Source: Brachionus manjavacas (lineage: Eukaryota; Rotifera; Eurotatoria; Ploima; Brachionidae). Taken from it: DNA of 64,000 bases. Shown one piece after another: positions 39,721-53,446 of the stretch. The translations under genes were made by a program, and so were the position numbers. The stretch's first letter is position 1. Each line of letters starts with the position of its first letter. The notes beneath the pieces were generated by a model that did not search any database, was not told the origin of the DNA, and saw nothing but the letters and a program-made list of their open reading frames with translations. The stretch lies in the NCBI GenBank assembly GCA_019054805.1, contig JAHQIY010000013.1:310001-374000 (forward strand), written 5' to 3'.

Positions 39721-42700
39721 TATTCTAAAATACATAAATTTTTTAGTAACAGTCTGATTAACGTCCATTTTCTTCAATTCAAAAATAAAAAATCTTTATT
39801 TCTGACAATCTGATTTCAAGCAGACATGTTGTTTTTTTTTGCGATTGTAGAGTCATACAAAAGCAATTAAAGTGATCTGATATTAGAATAATAATGTTTT
39901 TTTTTTTTTGAATATGTATTAAACGATATTATTAGACAATATAGTTAAAATATATTTGAAAAATTTTTTCAATTTGCTTTCAAAATAAATGAAATTTTTT
40001 GGTAACAGTCTGATTAACATCCATTTTCTTCAATTAAAAAAGCAAAAATCTTTATTACTGACAATCTGAATTCTACTAGACATGAAGTTTTATTTACGAT
40101 TCCAGAGTCATTCAACAGCATCTTATGTGATCTGATTAACAAATGATTTAGATTTTTTGGTTTTATTAAATACGTATTAAACGATATTATTAGACAATAT
40201 AGTTAAAATATATTTGAAAAATTTTTTCAATTTGTTTTAAAAATACATGAAATTTTTTGGTAACAGTCTGATTAACGTCCATTTTCTTCGATTTTAAAAA
40301 TAAAAAATCTTTATTTCTGACAATCTGATTTCAAGCAGACATGTTGTTTTTTTTTGCGATTGTAGAGTCATTCAAAAGCATCTATAGTGATCTGATATTA
40401 GAATAATAATGTTTTTTTTTTTTTTAAATATGTATTAAACGATATTATTAGACAAAATAGTTAAAATATATTTGAAAAATTTTTTCAATTTGCTTTAAAA
40501 ATACATGAAATTTTTTGGTAAAAGTCTGATTAACGTCCATTTTCTTCAATTAAAAAAACAAAAATCTTTATTACTGACAATCTGAATTCTACTAGACATG
40601 AAGTTTTATTTACGATTCCAGAGTCATTCAACAGCATCTTATGTGATCTGATTAACAAATGATTTAGATTTTTTGGTTTTATTAAATACGTATTAAACGA
40701 TATTATTAGACAATATAGTTAAAATATATTTGAAAAATTTTTTCAATTTGTTTTAAAAATACATGAAATTTTTTGGTAACAGTCTGATTAACGTCCATTT
40801 TCTACAATTTTAAAAATAAAAAATCTTTATTACTGACAATCTGAATTCTACTAGACATGAAGTTTTATTTACGATTCCAGAGTCATTCAACAGCATCTTA
40901 TGTGATCTGATTAACAAATGATTTAGATTTTTTGGTTTTATTAAATACGTATTAAACGATATTATTAGACAATATAGTTAAAATATATTTGAAAAATTTT
41001 TTCAATTTGCTTTATAAAAACATGAAATTTTTTGGTAACAGTCTGATTAACGTCCATTTTCTTTAATAAATAAACAAAAATCTTTATTACTGACAATCTG
41101 AATTCTACTAGACATGAAGTTTTATTTACGATTCCAGAGTCATTCAACAGCATCTTATGTGATCTGATTAACAAATGATTTAGATTTTTTGGTTTTATTA
41201 AATACGTATTAAACGATATTATTAGACAAAATAGTAAAAATATATTTAAAAAATTCTTTCAATTTGCTTTAAAAATACATGAAATTTTTTGGTAACAGTC
41301 TGATTAACGTCCATTTTCTTCGATTTTAAAAATAAAAAATCTTTATTTCTGACAATCTGATTTCAAGCAGACATGTTGTTTTTTTTTGCGATTGTAGAGT
41401 CATTCAAAAGCATCTATAGTGATCTGATATTAGAATAATAATGTTTTTTTTTTTAAATATGTATTAAACGATATTATTAGACAAAATAGTTAAAATATAT
41501 TTGAAAAATTTTTTCAATTTGCTTTAAAAATACATGAAATTTTTTGGTAAAAGTCTGATTAACGTCCATTTTCTTCAATTAAAAAAACAAAAATCTTTAT
41601 TACTGACAATCTGAATTCTACTAGACATGAAGTTTTATTTACGATTCCAGAGTCATTCAACAGCATCTTATGTGATCTGATTAACAAATGATTTAGATTT
41701 TTTGGTTTTATTAAATACGTATTAAACGATATTATTAGACAAAATAGTAAAAATATATTTAAAAAATTCTTTCAATCTGCTTTCAAAATAAATGAAATTT
41801 TTTGGTAACAGTCTGATTAACATCCATTTTCTTCAATTAAAAAGCAAAAATCTTTATTACTGACAATCTGAATTCTACTAGACATGAAGTTTTATTTACG
41901 ATTCCAGAGTCATTCAACAGCATCTTATGTGATCTGATTAACAAATGATTTAGATTTTTTGGTTTTATTAAATACGTATTAAACGATATTATTAGACAAT
42001 ATAGTTAAAATATATTTGAAAAATTTTTTCAATTTGTTTTAAAAATACATGAAATTTTTTGGTAACAGTCTGATTAACGTCCATTTTCTTCGATTTTAAA
42101 AATAAAAAATCTTTATTTCTGACAATCTGATTTCAAGCAGACATGTTGTTTTTTTGCGATTGTAGAGTCATTCAAAAGCATCTATAGTGATCTGATATTA
42201 GAATAATAATGTTTTTTTTTTTTTTAAATATGTATTAAACGATATTATTAGACAAAATAGTTAAAATATATTTGAAAAATTTTTTCAATTTGCTTTAAAA
42301 ATACATGAAATTTTTGGTAAAAGTCTGATTAACGTCCATTTTCTTCAATTAAAAAAACAAAAATCTTTATTACTGACAATCTGAATTCTACTAGACATGA
42401 AGTTTTATTTACGATTCCAGAGTCATTCAACAGCATCTTATGTGATCTGATTAACAAATGATTTAGATTTTTTGGTTTTATTAAATACGTATTAAACGAT
42501 ATTATTAGACAAAATAGTTAAAATATATTTGAAAAATTTTTTCAATTTGCTTTATAAAAACATGAAATTTTTTGGTAACAGTCTGATTAACGTCCATTTT
42601 CTTTAATAAAAAACAAAAATCTTTATTACTGACAATCTGAATTCTACTAGACATGAAGTTTTATTTACGATTCCAGAGTCATTCAACAGCATCTTATGTG

Positions 42701-42959
42701 ATCTGATTAACAAATGATTTAGATTTTTTGGTTTTATTAAATACGTATTAAACGATATTATTAGACAAAATAGTAAAAATAAATTTGAAAAATTTTTTCA
42801 ATTTGTTTTAAAAATACATGAAATTTTTTGGTAACAGTCTGATTAACGTCCATTTTCTTCAATTTTAAAAATAAAAAATCTTTATTACTGACAATCTGAA
42901 TTCTACTAGACATGAAGTTTTATTTACGATTCCAGAGTCATTCAACAGCATCTTATGTG

Positions 42960-45530
42960 ATCTGATTAACAAATGATTTAGATTTTTTGGTTTTATTAAA
43001 TACGTATTAAACGATATTATTAGACAAAATAGTTAAAATATATTTGAAAAATTTTTTCAATTTGCTTTATAAAAACATGAAATTTTTTGGTAACAGTCTG
43101 ATTAACGTCCATTTTCTTTAATAAAAAAAACAAAAATCTTTATTACTGACAATCTGAATTCTACTAGACATGAAGTTTTATTTACGATTCCAGAGTCATT
43201 CAACAGCATCTTATGTGATCTGATTAACAAATGATTTAGATTTTTTGGTTTTATTAAATACGTATTAAACGATATTATTAGACAAAATAGTAAAAATATA
43301 TTTAAAAAATTCTTTCAATTTGCTTTAAAAATACATGAAATTTTTTGGTAACAGTCTGATTAACGTCCATTTTCTTCAATTTAAAAATAAATAATCTATA
43401 TTTCTGACTATCTGATTTCAAGCAGATATGTTGTTTTTTTTGCGATTGTAGAGTCATACAAAAGCAATTAAAGTGATCTGATATTAGAATAATAATGTTT
43501 TTTTTTTTTAAATATGTATTAAACGATATTATTAGACAAAATAGTTAAAATATATTTGAAAAATTTTTTCAATTTGCTTTAAAAATACATGAAATTTTTT
43601 GGTAAAAGTCTGATTAACATCCATTTTCTTCAATTAAAAAAGCAAAAATCTTTATTACTGACAATCTGAATTCTAATAGACATGAAGTTTTATTTACGAT
43701 TCCAGAGTCATTCAACAGCATCTTATGTGATCTGATTAACAAATGATTTAGATTTTTTGGTTTTATTAAATACGTATTAAACGATATTATTAGACAAAAT
43801 AGTAAAAATATATTTAAAAAATTCTTTCAATTTGTTTTAAAAATACATGAAATTTTTTTGGTAACAGTCTGATTAACGTCCATTTTCTTCAATTTTAAAA
43901 ATAAAAAATCTTTATTACTGACAATCTGAATTCTATTAGACATGAAGTTTTATTTACGATTCCAGAGTCATTCAACAGCATCTTATGTGATCTTATTAAC
44001 AAATGATTTAGATTTTTTGGTTTTATTAAATACGTATTAAACGATATTATTAGACAAAATAGTAAAAATATATTTAAAAAATTCTTTCAATTTGCTTTAA
44101 AAATACATGAAATTTTTTGGTAACAGTCTGATTAACGTCCATTTTCTTTAATAAAAAAAACAAAAATCTTTATTACTGACAATCTGAATTCTACCAGATA
44201 TGTTGTTTTTCTTTGCGAATGTAATGTCATTCAACAGCATCTTATGTGATCTGATTAACAAATGATTTAGATTTTTTGGTTTTATTAAATACGTATTAAA
44301 CGATATTATTAGACAAAATAGTTAAAATATATTTGAAAAATTTTTTCAATTTGCTTTATAAAAACATGAAATTTTTTGGTAACAGTCTGATTAACGTCCA
44401 TTTTCTTTAATAAAAAAAACAAAAATCTTTATTACTGACAATCTGAATTCTACTAGACATGAAGTTTTATTTACGATTCCAGAGTCATTCAACAGCATCT
44501 TATGTGATCTGATTAACAAATGATTTAGATTTTTTGGTTTTATTAAATACGTATTAAACGATATTATTAGACAAAATAGTAAAAATATATTTAAAAAATT
44601 CTTTCAATTTGCTTTAAAAATACATGAAATTTTTTGGTAACAGTCTGATTAACGTCCATTTTCTTCAATTTAAAAATAAATAATCTATATTTCTGACTAT
44701 CTGATTTCAAGCAGATATGTTGTTTTTTTTGCGATTGTAGAGTCATACAAAAGCAATTAAAGTGATCTGATATTAGAATAATAATGTTTTTTTTTTAAAT
44801 ATGTATTAAACGATATTATTAGACAAAATAGTTAAAATATATTTGAAAAATTTTTTCAATTTGCTTTAAAAATACATGAAATTTTTTGGTAAAAGTCTGA
44901 TTAACATCCATTTTCTTCAATTAAAAAAGCAAAAATCTTTATTACTGACAATCTGAATTCTAATAGACATGAAGTTTTATTTACGATTCCAGAGTCATTC
45001 AACAGCATCTTATGTGATCTGATTAACAAATGATTTAGATTTTTTGGTTTTATTAAATACGTATTAAACGATATTATTAGACAAAATAGTAAAAATATAT
45101 TTAAAAAATTCTTTCAATTTGTTTTAAAAATACATGAAATTTTTTGGTAACAGTCTGATTAACGTCCATTTTCTTCAATTTTAAAAATAAAAAATCTTTA
45201 TTACTGACAATCTGAATTCTATTAGACATGAAGTTTTATTTACGATTCCAGAGTCATTCAACAGCATCTTATGTGATCTTATTAACAAATGATTTAGATT
45301 TTTTGGTTTTATTAAATACGTATTAAACGATATTATTAGACAAAATAGTAAAAATATATTTAAAAAATTCTTTCAATTTGCTTTAAAAATACATGAAATT
45401 TTTTGGTAACAGTCTGATTAACGTCCATTTTCTTTAATAAAAAAAACAAAAATCTTTATTACTGACAATCTGAATTCTACCAGATATGTTGTTTTTCTTT
45501 GCGAATGTAATGTCATTCAACAGCATCTTA
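42960..45530 (+). repeat. Higher-order repeat: two copies of a five-monomer block of about 1286 bp
   Basis: Rare variants recur at a fixed distance: GTGATCTTATTAAC at about 43987 and 45273, CTAATAGACATG at about 43674 and 44961, and CTACCAGATATGTTG at 44193 and 45478. The block is about 1286 bp, five monomers. A third partial copy continues to about 46130 before it diverges. Confidence 0.8.
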
Positions 45531-48500
45531 TGTGATCTGATTAACAAATGATTTAGATTTTTTGGTTTTATTAAATACGTATTAAACGATATTATTAGAC
45601 AAAATAGTTAAAATATATTTGAAAAATTTTTTCAATTTGCTTTATAAAAACATGAAATTTTTTGGTAACAGTCTGATTAACGTCCATTTTCTTTAATAAA
45701 AAAAACAAAAATCTTTATTACTGACAATCTGAATTCTACTAGACATGAAGTTTTATTTACGATTCCAGAGTCATTCAACAGCATCTTATGTGATCTGATT
45801 AACAAATGATTTAGATTTTTTGGTTTTATTAAATATGTATTAAACGATATTATTAGACAAAATAGTAAAAATATATTTAAAAAATTATTTCAATTTGCTT
45901 TAAAAATACATGAAATTTTTTGGTAACAGTCTGATTAACGTCCATTTTCTTCAATTTAAAAATAAATAATCTATATTTCTGACTATCTGATTTCAAGCAG
46001 ATATGTTGTTTTTTTTTGCGATTGTAGAGTCATACAAAAGCAATTAAAGTGATCTGATATTAGAATAATAATGTTTTTTTTTTTAAATATGTATTAAACG
46101 ATATTATTAGACAAAATAGTTAAAATATATTTGAAAAATTTTTTCAATTTGCTTTAAAAATACATGAAATTTTTTGGTAACAGTCTGATTAACGTCCATT
46201 TTCTTTAATAAAAAAAACAAAAATCTTTATTACTGACAATCTGAATTCTACTAGACATGAAGTTTAATTTACGATTCCAGAGTCATTCAACAGCATCTTA
46301 TGTGATCTGATTAACAAATGATTTAGATTTTTTGGTTTTATTAAATATGTATTAAACGATATTATTAGACAAAATAGTTAAAATATATTTAAAAAATTCT
46401 TTCAATTTGCTTTAAAAATACATGAAATTTTTTGGTAACAGTCTGATTAACGTCCATTTTCTTCAATTTAAAAATAAATAATCTATATTTCTGACTATCT
46501 GATTTCAAGCAGATATGTTGTTTTTTTTTGCGATTGTAGAGTCATACAAAAGCAATTAAAGTGATCTGATATTAGAATAATAATGTTTTTTTTTTTTTTA
46601 AATATGTATTAAACGATATTATTAGACAAAATAGTTAAAATATATTTGAAAAATTTTTTCAATTTGCTTTAAAAATACATGAAATTTTTTGGTAACAGTC
46701 TGATTAACGTCCATTTTCTTTAATAAAAAAAACAAAAATCTTTATTACTGACAATCTGAATTCTACTAGACATGAAGTTTTATTTACGATTCCAGAGTCA
46801 TTCAACAGCATCTTATGTGATCTGATTAACAAATGATTTAGATTTTTTGGTTTTATTAAATACGTATTAAACGATATTATTAGACAATATAGTTAAAATA
46901 TATTTGAAAAATTTTTTCAATTTGTTTTAAAAATACATGAAATTTTTTGGTAACAGTCTGATTAACGTCCATTTTCTACAATTTTAAAAATAAAAAATCT
47001 TTATTACTGACAATCTGAATTCTACTAGACATGAAGTTTTATTTACGATTCCAGAGTCATTCAACAGCATCTTATGTGATCTGATTAACAAATGATTTAG
47101 ATTTTTTGGTTTTATTAAATACGTATTAAACGATATTATTAGACAATATAGTTAAAATATATTTGAAAAATTTTTTCAATTTGCTTTATAAAAACATGAA
47201 ATTTTTTGGTAACAGTCTGATTAACGTCCATTTTCTTTAATAAAAAAAACAAAAATCTTTATTACTGACAATCTGAATTCTACTAGACATGAAGTTTTAT
47301 TTACGATTCCAGAGTCATTCAACAGCATCTTATGTGATCTGATTAACAAATGATTTAGATTTTTTGGTTTTATTAAATACGTATTAAACGATATTATTAG
47401 ACAAAATAGTAAAAATATATTTAAAAAATTTTTTCAATTTGCTTTAAAAATACATGAAATTTTTTGGTAACAGTCTGATTAACGTCCATTTTCTTCAATT
47501 TAAAAATAAATAATCTTTATTTCTGACAATCTGATTTCAAGCAGACATGTTGTTTTTTTTTGCGATTGTAGAGTCATACAAAAGCAATTAAAGTGATCTG
47601 ATATTAGAATAATAATGTTTTTTTTTTTTTGAATATGTATTAAACGATATTATTAGACAAAATAGTTAAAATATATTTGAAAAATTTTTTCAATTTGCTT
47701 TATAAAAACATGAAATTTTTTGGTAACAGTCTGATTAACGTCCATTTTCTTTAATAAAAAAAACAAAAATCTTTATTACTGACAATCTGAATTCTACTAG
47801 ACATGAAGTTTTATTTACGATTCCAGAGTCATTCAACAGCATCTTATGTGATCTGATTAACAAATGATTTAGATTTTTTGGTTTTATTAAATACGTATTA
47901 AACGATATTATTAGACAAAATAGTAAAAATATATTTAAAAAATTCTTTCAATCTGCTTTCAAAATAAATGAAATTTTTTGGTAACAGTCTGATTAACATC
48001 CATTTTCTTCAATTAAAAAAGCAAAAATCTTTATTACTGACAATCTGAATTCTACTAGACATGAAGTTTTATTTACGATTCCAGAGTCATTCAACAGCAT
48101 CTTATGTGATCTGATTAACAAATGATTTAGATTTTTTGGTTTTATTAAATACGTATTAAACGATATTATTAGACAATATAGTTAAAATATATTTGAAAAA
48201 TTTTTTCAATTTGTTTTAAAAATACATGAAATTTTTTGGTAACAGTCTGATTAACGTCCATTTTCTTCGATTTTAAAAATAAAAAATCTTTATTTCTGAC
48301 AATCTGATTTCAAGCAGACATGTTGTTTTTTTTTGCGATTGTAGAGTCATTCAAAAGCATCTATAGTGATCTGATATTAGAATAATAATGTTTTTTTTTT
48401 TTAAATATGTATTAAACGATATTATTAGACAAAATAGTTAAAATATATTTGAAAAATTTTTTCAATTTGCTTTAAAAATACATGAAATTTTTTGGTAACA

Positions 48501-51500
48501 GTCTGATTAACGTCCATTTTCTTCAATTTAAAAATAAATAATCTATATTTCTGACTATCTGATTTCAAGCAGATATGTTGTTTTTTTTTACGATTCCAGA
48601 GTCATTCAACAGCATCTTATGTGATCTGATTAACAAATGATTTAGATTTTTTTTTTTTTTTAAATACGTATTAAACGATATTATTAGACAAAATAGTTAA
48701 AATATATTTGAAAAATTTTTTCAATTTGCTTTAAAAATACATGAAATTTTTTGGTAACAGTCTGATTAACATCCATTTTCTTCAATAAAAAAAACAAAAA
48801 TCTTAATTACTGACAATCTGAATTCTACTAGACATGAAGTTTTATTTACGATTCCAGAGTCATTCAACAGCATCTTATGTGATCTGATTAACAAATGATT
48901 TAGATTTTTTTTTTTTTTAAATACGTATTAAACGATATTATTAGACAAAATAGTTAAAATATATTTGAAAAATTTTTTCAATTTGCTTTAAAAATACATG
49001 AAATTTTTTGGTAACAGTCTGATTAACATCCATTTTCTTCAATTAAAAAAGCAAAAATCTTTATTACTGACAATCTGAATTCTAATAGACATGAAGTTTT
49101 ATTTACGATTCCAGAGTCATTCAACAGCATCTTATGTGATCTGATTAACAAATGATTTAGATTTTTTGGTTTTATTAAATACGTATTAAACGATATTATT
49201 AGACAATATAGATAAAATAAATTTGAAAAATTTTTTCAATTTGTTTTAAAAATACATGAAATTTTTTGGTAACAGTCTGATTAACGTCCATTTTCTTCAA
49301 TTTAAAAATAAATAATCTATATTTCTGACTATCTGATTTCAAGCAGATATGTTGTTTTTTTTTGCGATTGTAGAGTCATACAAAAGCAATTAAAGTGATC
49401 TGATATTAGAATAATAATGTTTTTTTTTTTTTAAATATGTATTAAACGATATTATTAGACAAAATAGTTAAAATATATTTGAAAAATTTTTTCAATTTGC
49501 TTTAAAAATACATGAAATTTTTTGGTAACAGTCTGATTAACGTCCATTTTCTTTAATAAAAAAACAAAAATCTTTATTACTGACAATCTGAATTCTACTA
49601 GACATGAAGTTTTATTTACGATTCCAGAGTCATTCAACAGCATCTTATGTGATCTGATTAACAAATGATTTAGATTTTTTGGTTTTATTAAATATGTATT
49701 AAACGATATTATTAGACAAAATAGTAAAAATATATTTAAAAATTCTTTCAATTTGCTTTAAAAATACATGAAATTTTTTGGTAACAGTCTGATTAACGTC
49801 CATTTTCTTCAATTTAAAAATAAATAATCTATATTTCTGACTATCTGATTTCAAGCAGATATGTTGTTTTTTTTTGCGATTGTAGAGTCATACAAAAGCA
49901 ATTAAAGTGATCTGATATTAGAATAATAATGTTTTTTTTTTAAATATGTATTAAACGATATTATTAGACAAAATAGTAAAAATATATTTAAAAAATTCTT
50001 TCAATTTGCTTTAAAAATACATGAAATTTTTTGGTAACAGTCTGATTAACGTCCATTTTCTTCAATTTAAAAATAAATAATCTATATTTCTGACTATCTG
50101 ATTTCAAGCAGATATGTTGTTTTTTTTTGCGATTGTAGAGTCATACAAAAGCAATTAAAGTGATCTGATATTAGAATAATAATGTTTTTTTTTTTTTAAA
50201 TATGTATTAAACGATATTATTAGACAAAATAGTTAAAATATATTTAAAAAATTCTTTCAATTTGCTTTAAAAATACATGAAATTTTTTGGTAACAGTCTG
50301 ATTAACGTCCATTTTCTTCAATTTAAAAATAAATAATCTATATTTCTGACTATCTGATTTCAAGCAGATATGTTGTTTTTTTGCGATTGTAGAGTCATAC
50401 AAAAGCAATTAAAGTGATCTGATATTAGAATAATAATGTTTTTTTTTTAAATATGTATTAAACGATATTATTAGACAAAATAGTAAAAATATATTTAAAA
50501 AATTCTTTCAATTTGCTTTAAAAATACATGAAATTTTTTGGTAACAGTCTGATTAACGTCCATTTTCTTCAATTTAAAAATAAATAATCTATATTTCTGA
50601 CTATCTGATTTCAAGCAGATATGTTGTTTTTTTGCGATTGTAGAGTCATACAAAAGCAATTAAAGTGATCTGATATTAGAATAATAATGTTTTTTTTTAA
50701 ATATGTATTAAACGATATTATTAGACAAAATAGTTAAAATATATTTGAAAAATTTTTTCAATTTGCTTTAAAAATACATGAAATTTTTTGGTAAAAGTCT
50801 GATTAATTTCCATTTTCTTCAATTAAAAAACAAAAATCTTTATTACTGACAATCTGAATTCTACTAGACATGAAGTTTTATTTACGATTCCAGAGTCATT
50901 CAACAGCATCTTATGTGATCTGATTAACAAATGATTTAGATTTTTTGGTTTTATTAAATACGTATTAAACGATATTATCAGACAAAATAGTTAAAATATA
51001 TTTGAAAAATTTTTTCAATTTGCTTTATAAAAACATGAAATTTTTTGGTAACAGTCTGATTAACGTCCATTTTCTTCAATAAAAAAAACAAAAATCTTTA
51101 TTACTGACAATCTGAATTCTACTAGACATGAAGTTTTATTTACGATTCCAGAGTCATTCAACAGCATCTTATGTGATCTGATTAACAAATGATTTAGATT
51201 TTTTTTTTTTAAATATGTATTAAACGATATTATTAGACAAAATAGTTAAAATATATTTGATAAATTTTTTCAATTTGCTTTAAAAATACATGAAATTTTT
51301 TGGTAACAGTCTGATTAACATCCATTTTCTTCAATTAAAAAAACAAAAATCTTTATTACTGACAATCTGAATTCTACTAGACATGAAGTTTTATTTACGA
51401 TTCCAGAGTCATTCAACAGCATCTTATGTGATCTGATTAACAAATGATTTAGATTTTTTGGTTTTATTAAATACGTATTAAACGATATTATTAGACAAAA

Positions 51501-53376
51501 TAGATAAAATAAATTTAAAAAATTCTTTCAATTTGCTTTAAAAATACATGAAATTTTTTGGTAACAGTCTGATTAACGTCCATTTTCTTCAATTAAAAAT
51601 AACAAATATCTTTATTACTGACAATCTGAATTCTACTAGACATGAAGTTTTATTTACGATTCCAGAGTCATTCAACAGCATCTTATGTGATCTGATTAAC
51701 AAATGATTTAGATTTTTTGGTTTTATTAAATACGTATTAAACGATATTATTAGACAATATAGATAAAATAAATTTGAAAAATTTTTTCAATTTGTTTTAA
51801 AAATACATGAAATTTTTTGGTAACAGTCTGATTAACGTCCATTTTCTTCAATTTTAAAAATAAATAATCTATATTACTGACAATCTGAATTTCAAGACAT
51901 GAAGTTTTATTTACGATTCCAGAGTCATTCAAAAGCATTAAAGTGATCTGATATTAGAATAATAATGTTTTTTTTTTTATTAAATACGTATTAAACGATA
52001 TTATTAGACAAAATAGTTAAAATATATTTGAAAAATTTTTTCAATTTGCTTTATAAAATACATGAAATTTTTTGGTAACAGTCTGATTAACGTCCATTTT
52101 CTTAATAAAAAAAACAAAAATCTTTATTACTGACAATCTGAATTCTACTAGACATGAAGTTTTATTTACGATTCCAGAGTCATTCAACAGCATCTTATGT
52201 GATCTGATTAACAAATGATTTAGATTTTTTGGTTTTATTAAATATGTATTAAACGATATTATTAGACAAAATAGTAAAAATATATTTAAAAAATTCTTTC
52301 TATTTGCTTTTTAAATACATGAAATTTTTTGGTAACAGTCTGATTAACGTCCATTTTCTTCAATTTAAAAATAAATAATCTATATTTCTGACTATCTGAT
52401 TTCAAGCAGATATGTTGTTTTTTTTTGCGATTGTAGAGTCATACAAAAGCAATTAAAGTGATCTGATATTAGAATAATAATGTTTTTTTTTTTTAAATAT
52501 GTATTAAACGATATTATTAGACAAAATAGTTAAAATATATTTGAAAAATTTTTTTCAATTTGTTTTAAAAATACATGAAATTTTTTGTAAACAGTCTGAT
52601 TAACGTCCATTTTCTTCAATAAAAAAAACAAAAATCTTTATTACTGACAATCTGAATTCTACTAGACATGAAGTTTTATTTACGATTCCAGAGTCATTCA
52701 ACAGCATCTTATGTGATCTGATTAACAAATGATTTAGATTTTTTGGTTTTATTAAATATGTATTAAACGATATTATTAGACAAAATAGTAAAAATATATT
52801 TAAAAAATTCTTTCAATTTGCTTTAAAAATACATGAAATTTTTTGGTAACAGTCTGATTAACGTCCATTTTCTTCAATTTAAAAATAAATAATCTATATT
52901 TCTGACTATCTGATTTCAAGCAGATATGTTGTTTTTTTTTGCGATTGTAGAGTCATACAAAAGCAATTAAAGTGATCTGATATTAGAATAATAATGTTTT
53001 TTTTTTTAAATATGTATTAAACGATATTATTAGACAAAATAGTTAAAATATATTTGAAAAATTTTTTCAATTTGCTTTATAAAAATACATGAAATTTTTT
53101 GGTAACAGTCTGATTAACGTCCATTTTCTTCAATAAAAAAAACAAAAATCTTTATTACTGACAATCTGAATTCTACTAGACATGAAGTTTTATTTACGAT
53201 TCCAGAGTCATTCAACAGCATCTTATGTGATCTGATTAACAAATGATTTAGATTTTTTGGTTTTATTAAATATGTATTAAACGATATTATTAGACAAAAT
53301 AGTAAAAATATATTTGAAAAAATTCTTTCAATTTGCTTTAAAAAAACATGAAATTTTTTGGTAACAGTCTGATTAA

Positions 53377-53446
53377 CGTCCATTTTCTTCAATAAAAAAC
53401 AAAAATCTTAATTAAACGTCCATTTTCTTTAATAAAAAAACAAAAT
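53377..53446 (+). repeat. Local duplication inside one monomer
   Basis: AACGTCCATTTTCTTCAATA and the following A-rich stretch occur twice in direct succession (second copy with TTTAATAAA), making one monomer about 40 bp longer than normal. It marks a slippage or unequal-crossover site in an otherwise regular array. Confidence 0.75.

Noticed and set aside
40965-53392. Minus-strand ORFs of 60-98 codons with the run KKMDVNQTVTKKFHVF inside the satellite
   Set aside because: They recur with every monomer, change frame with T-run length and have extreme composition. They are chance frames of a tandem repeat, not a gene family.
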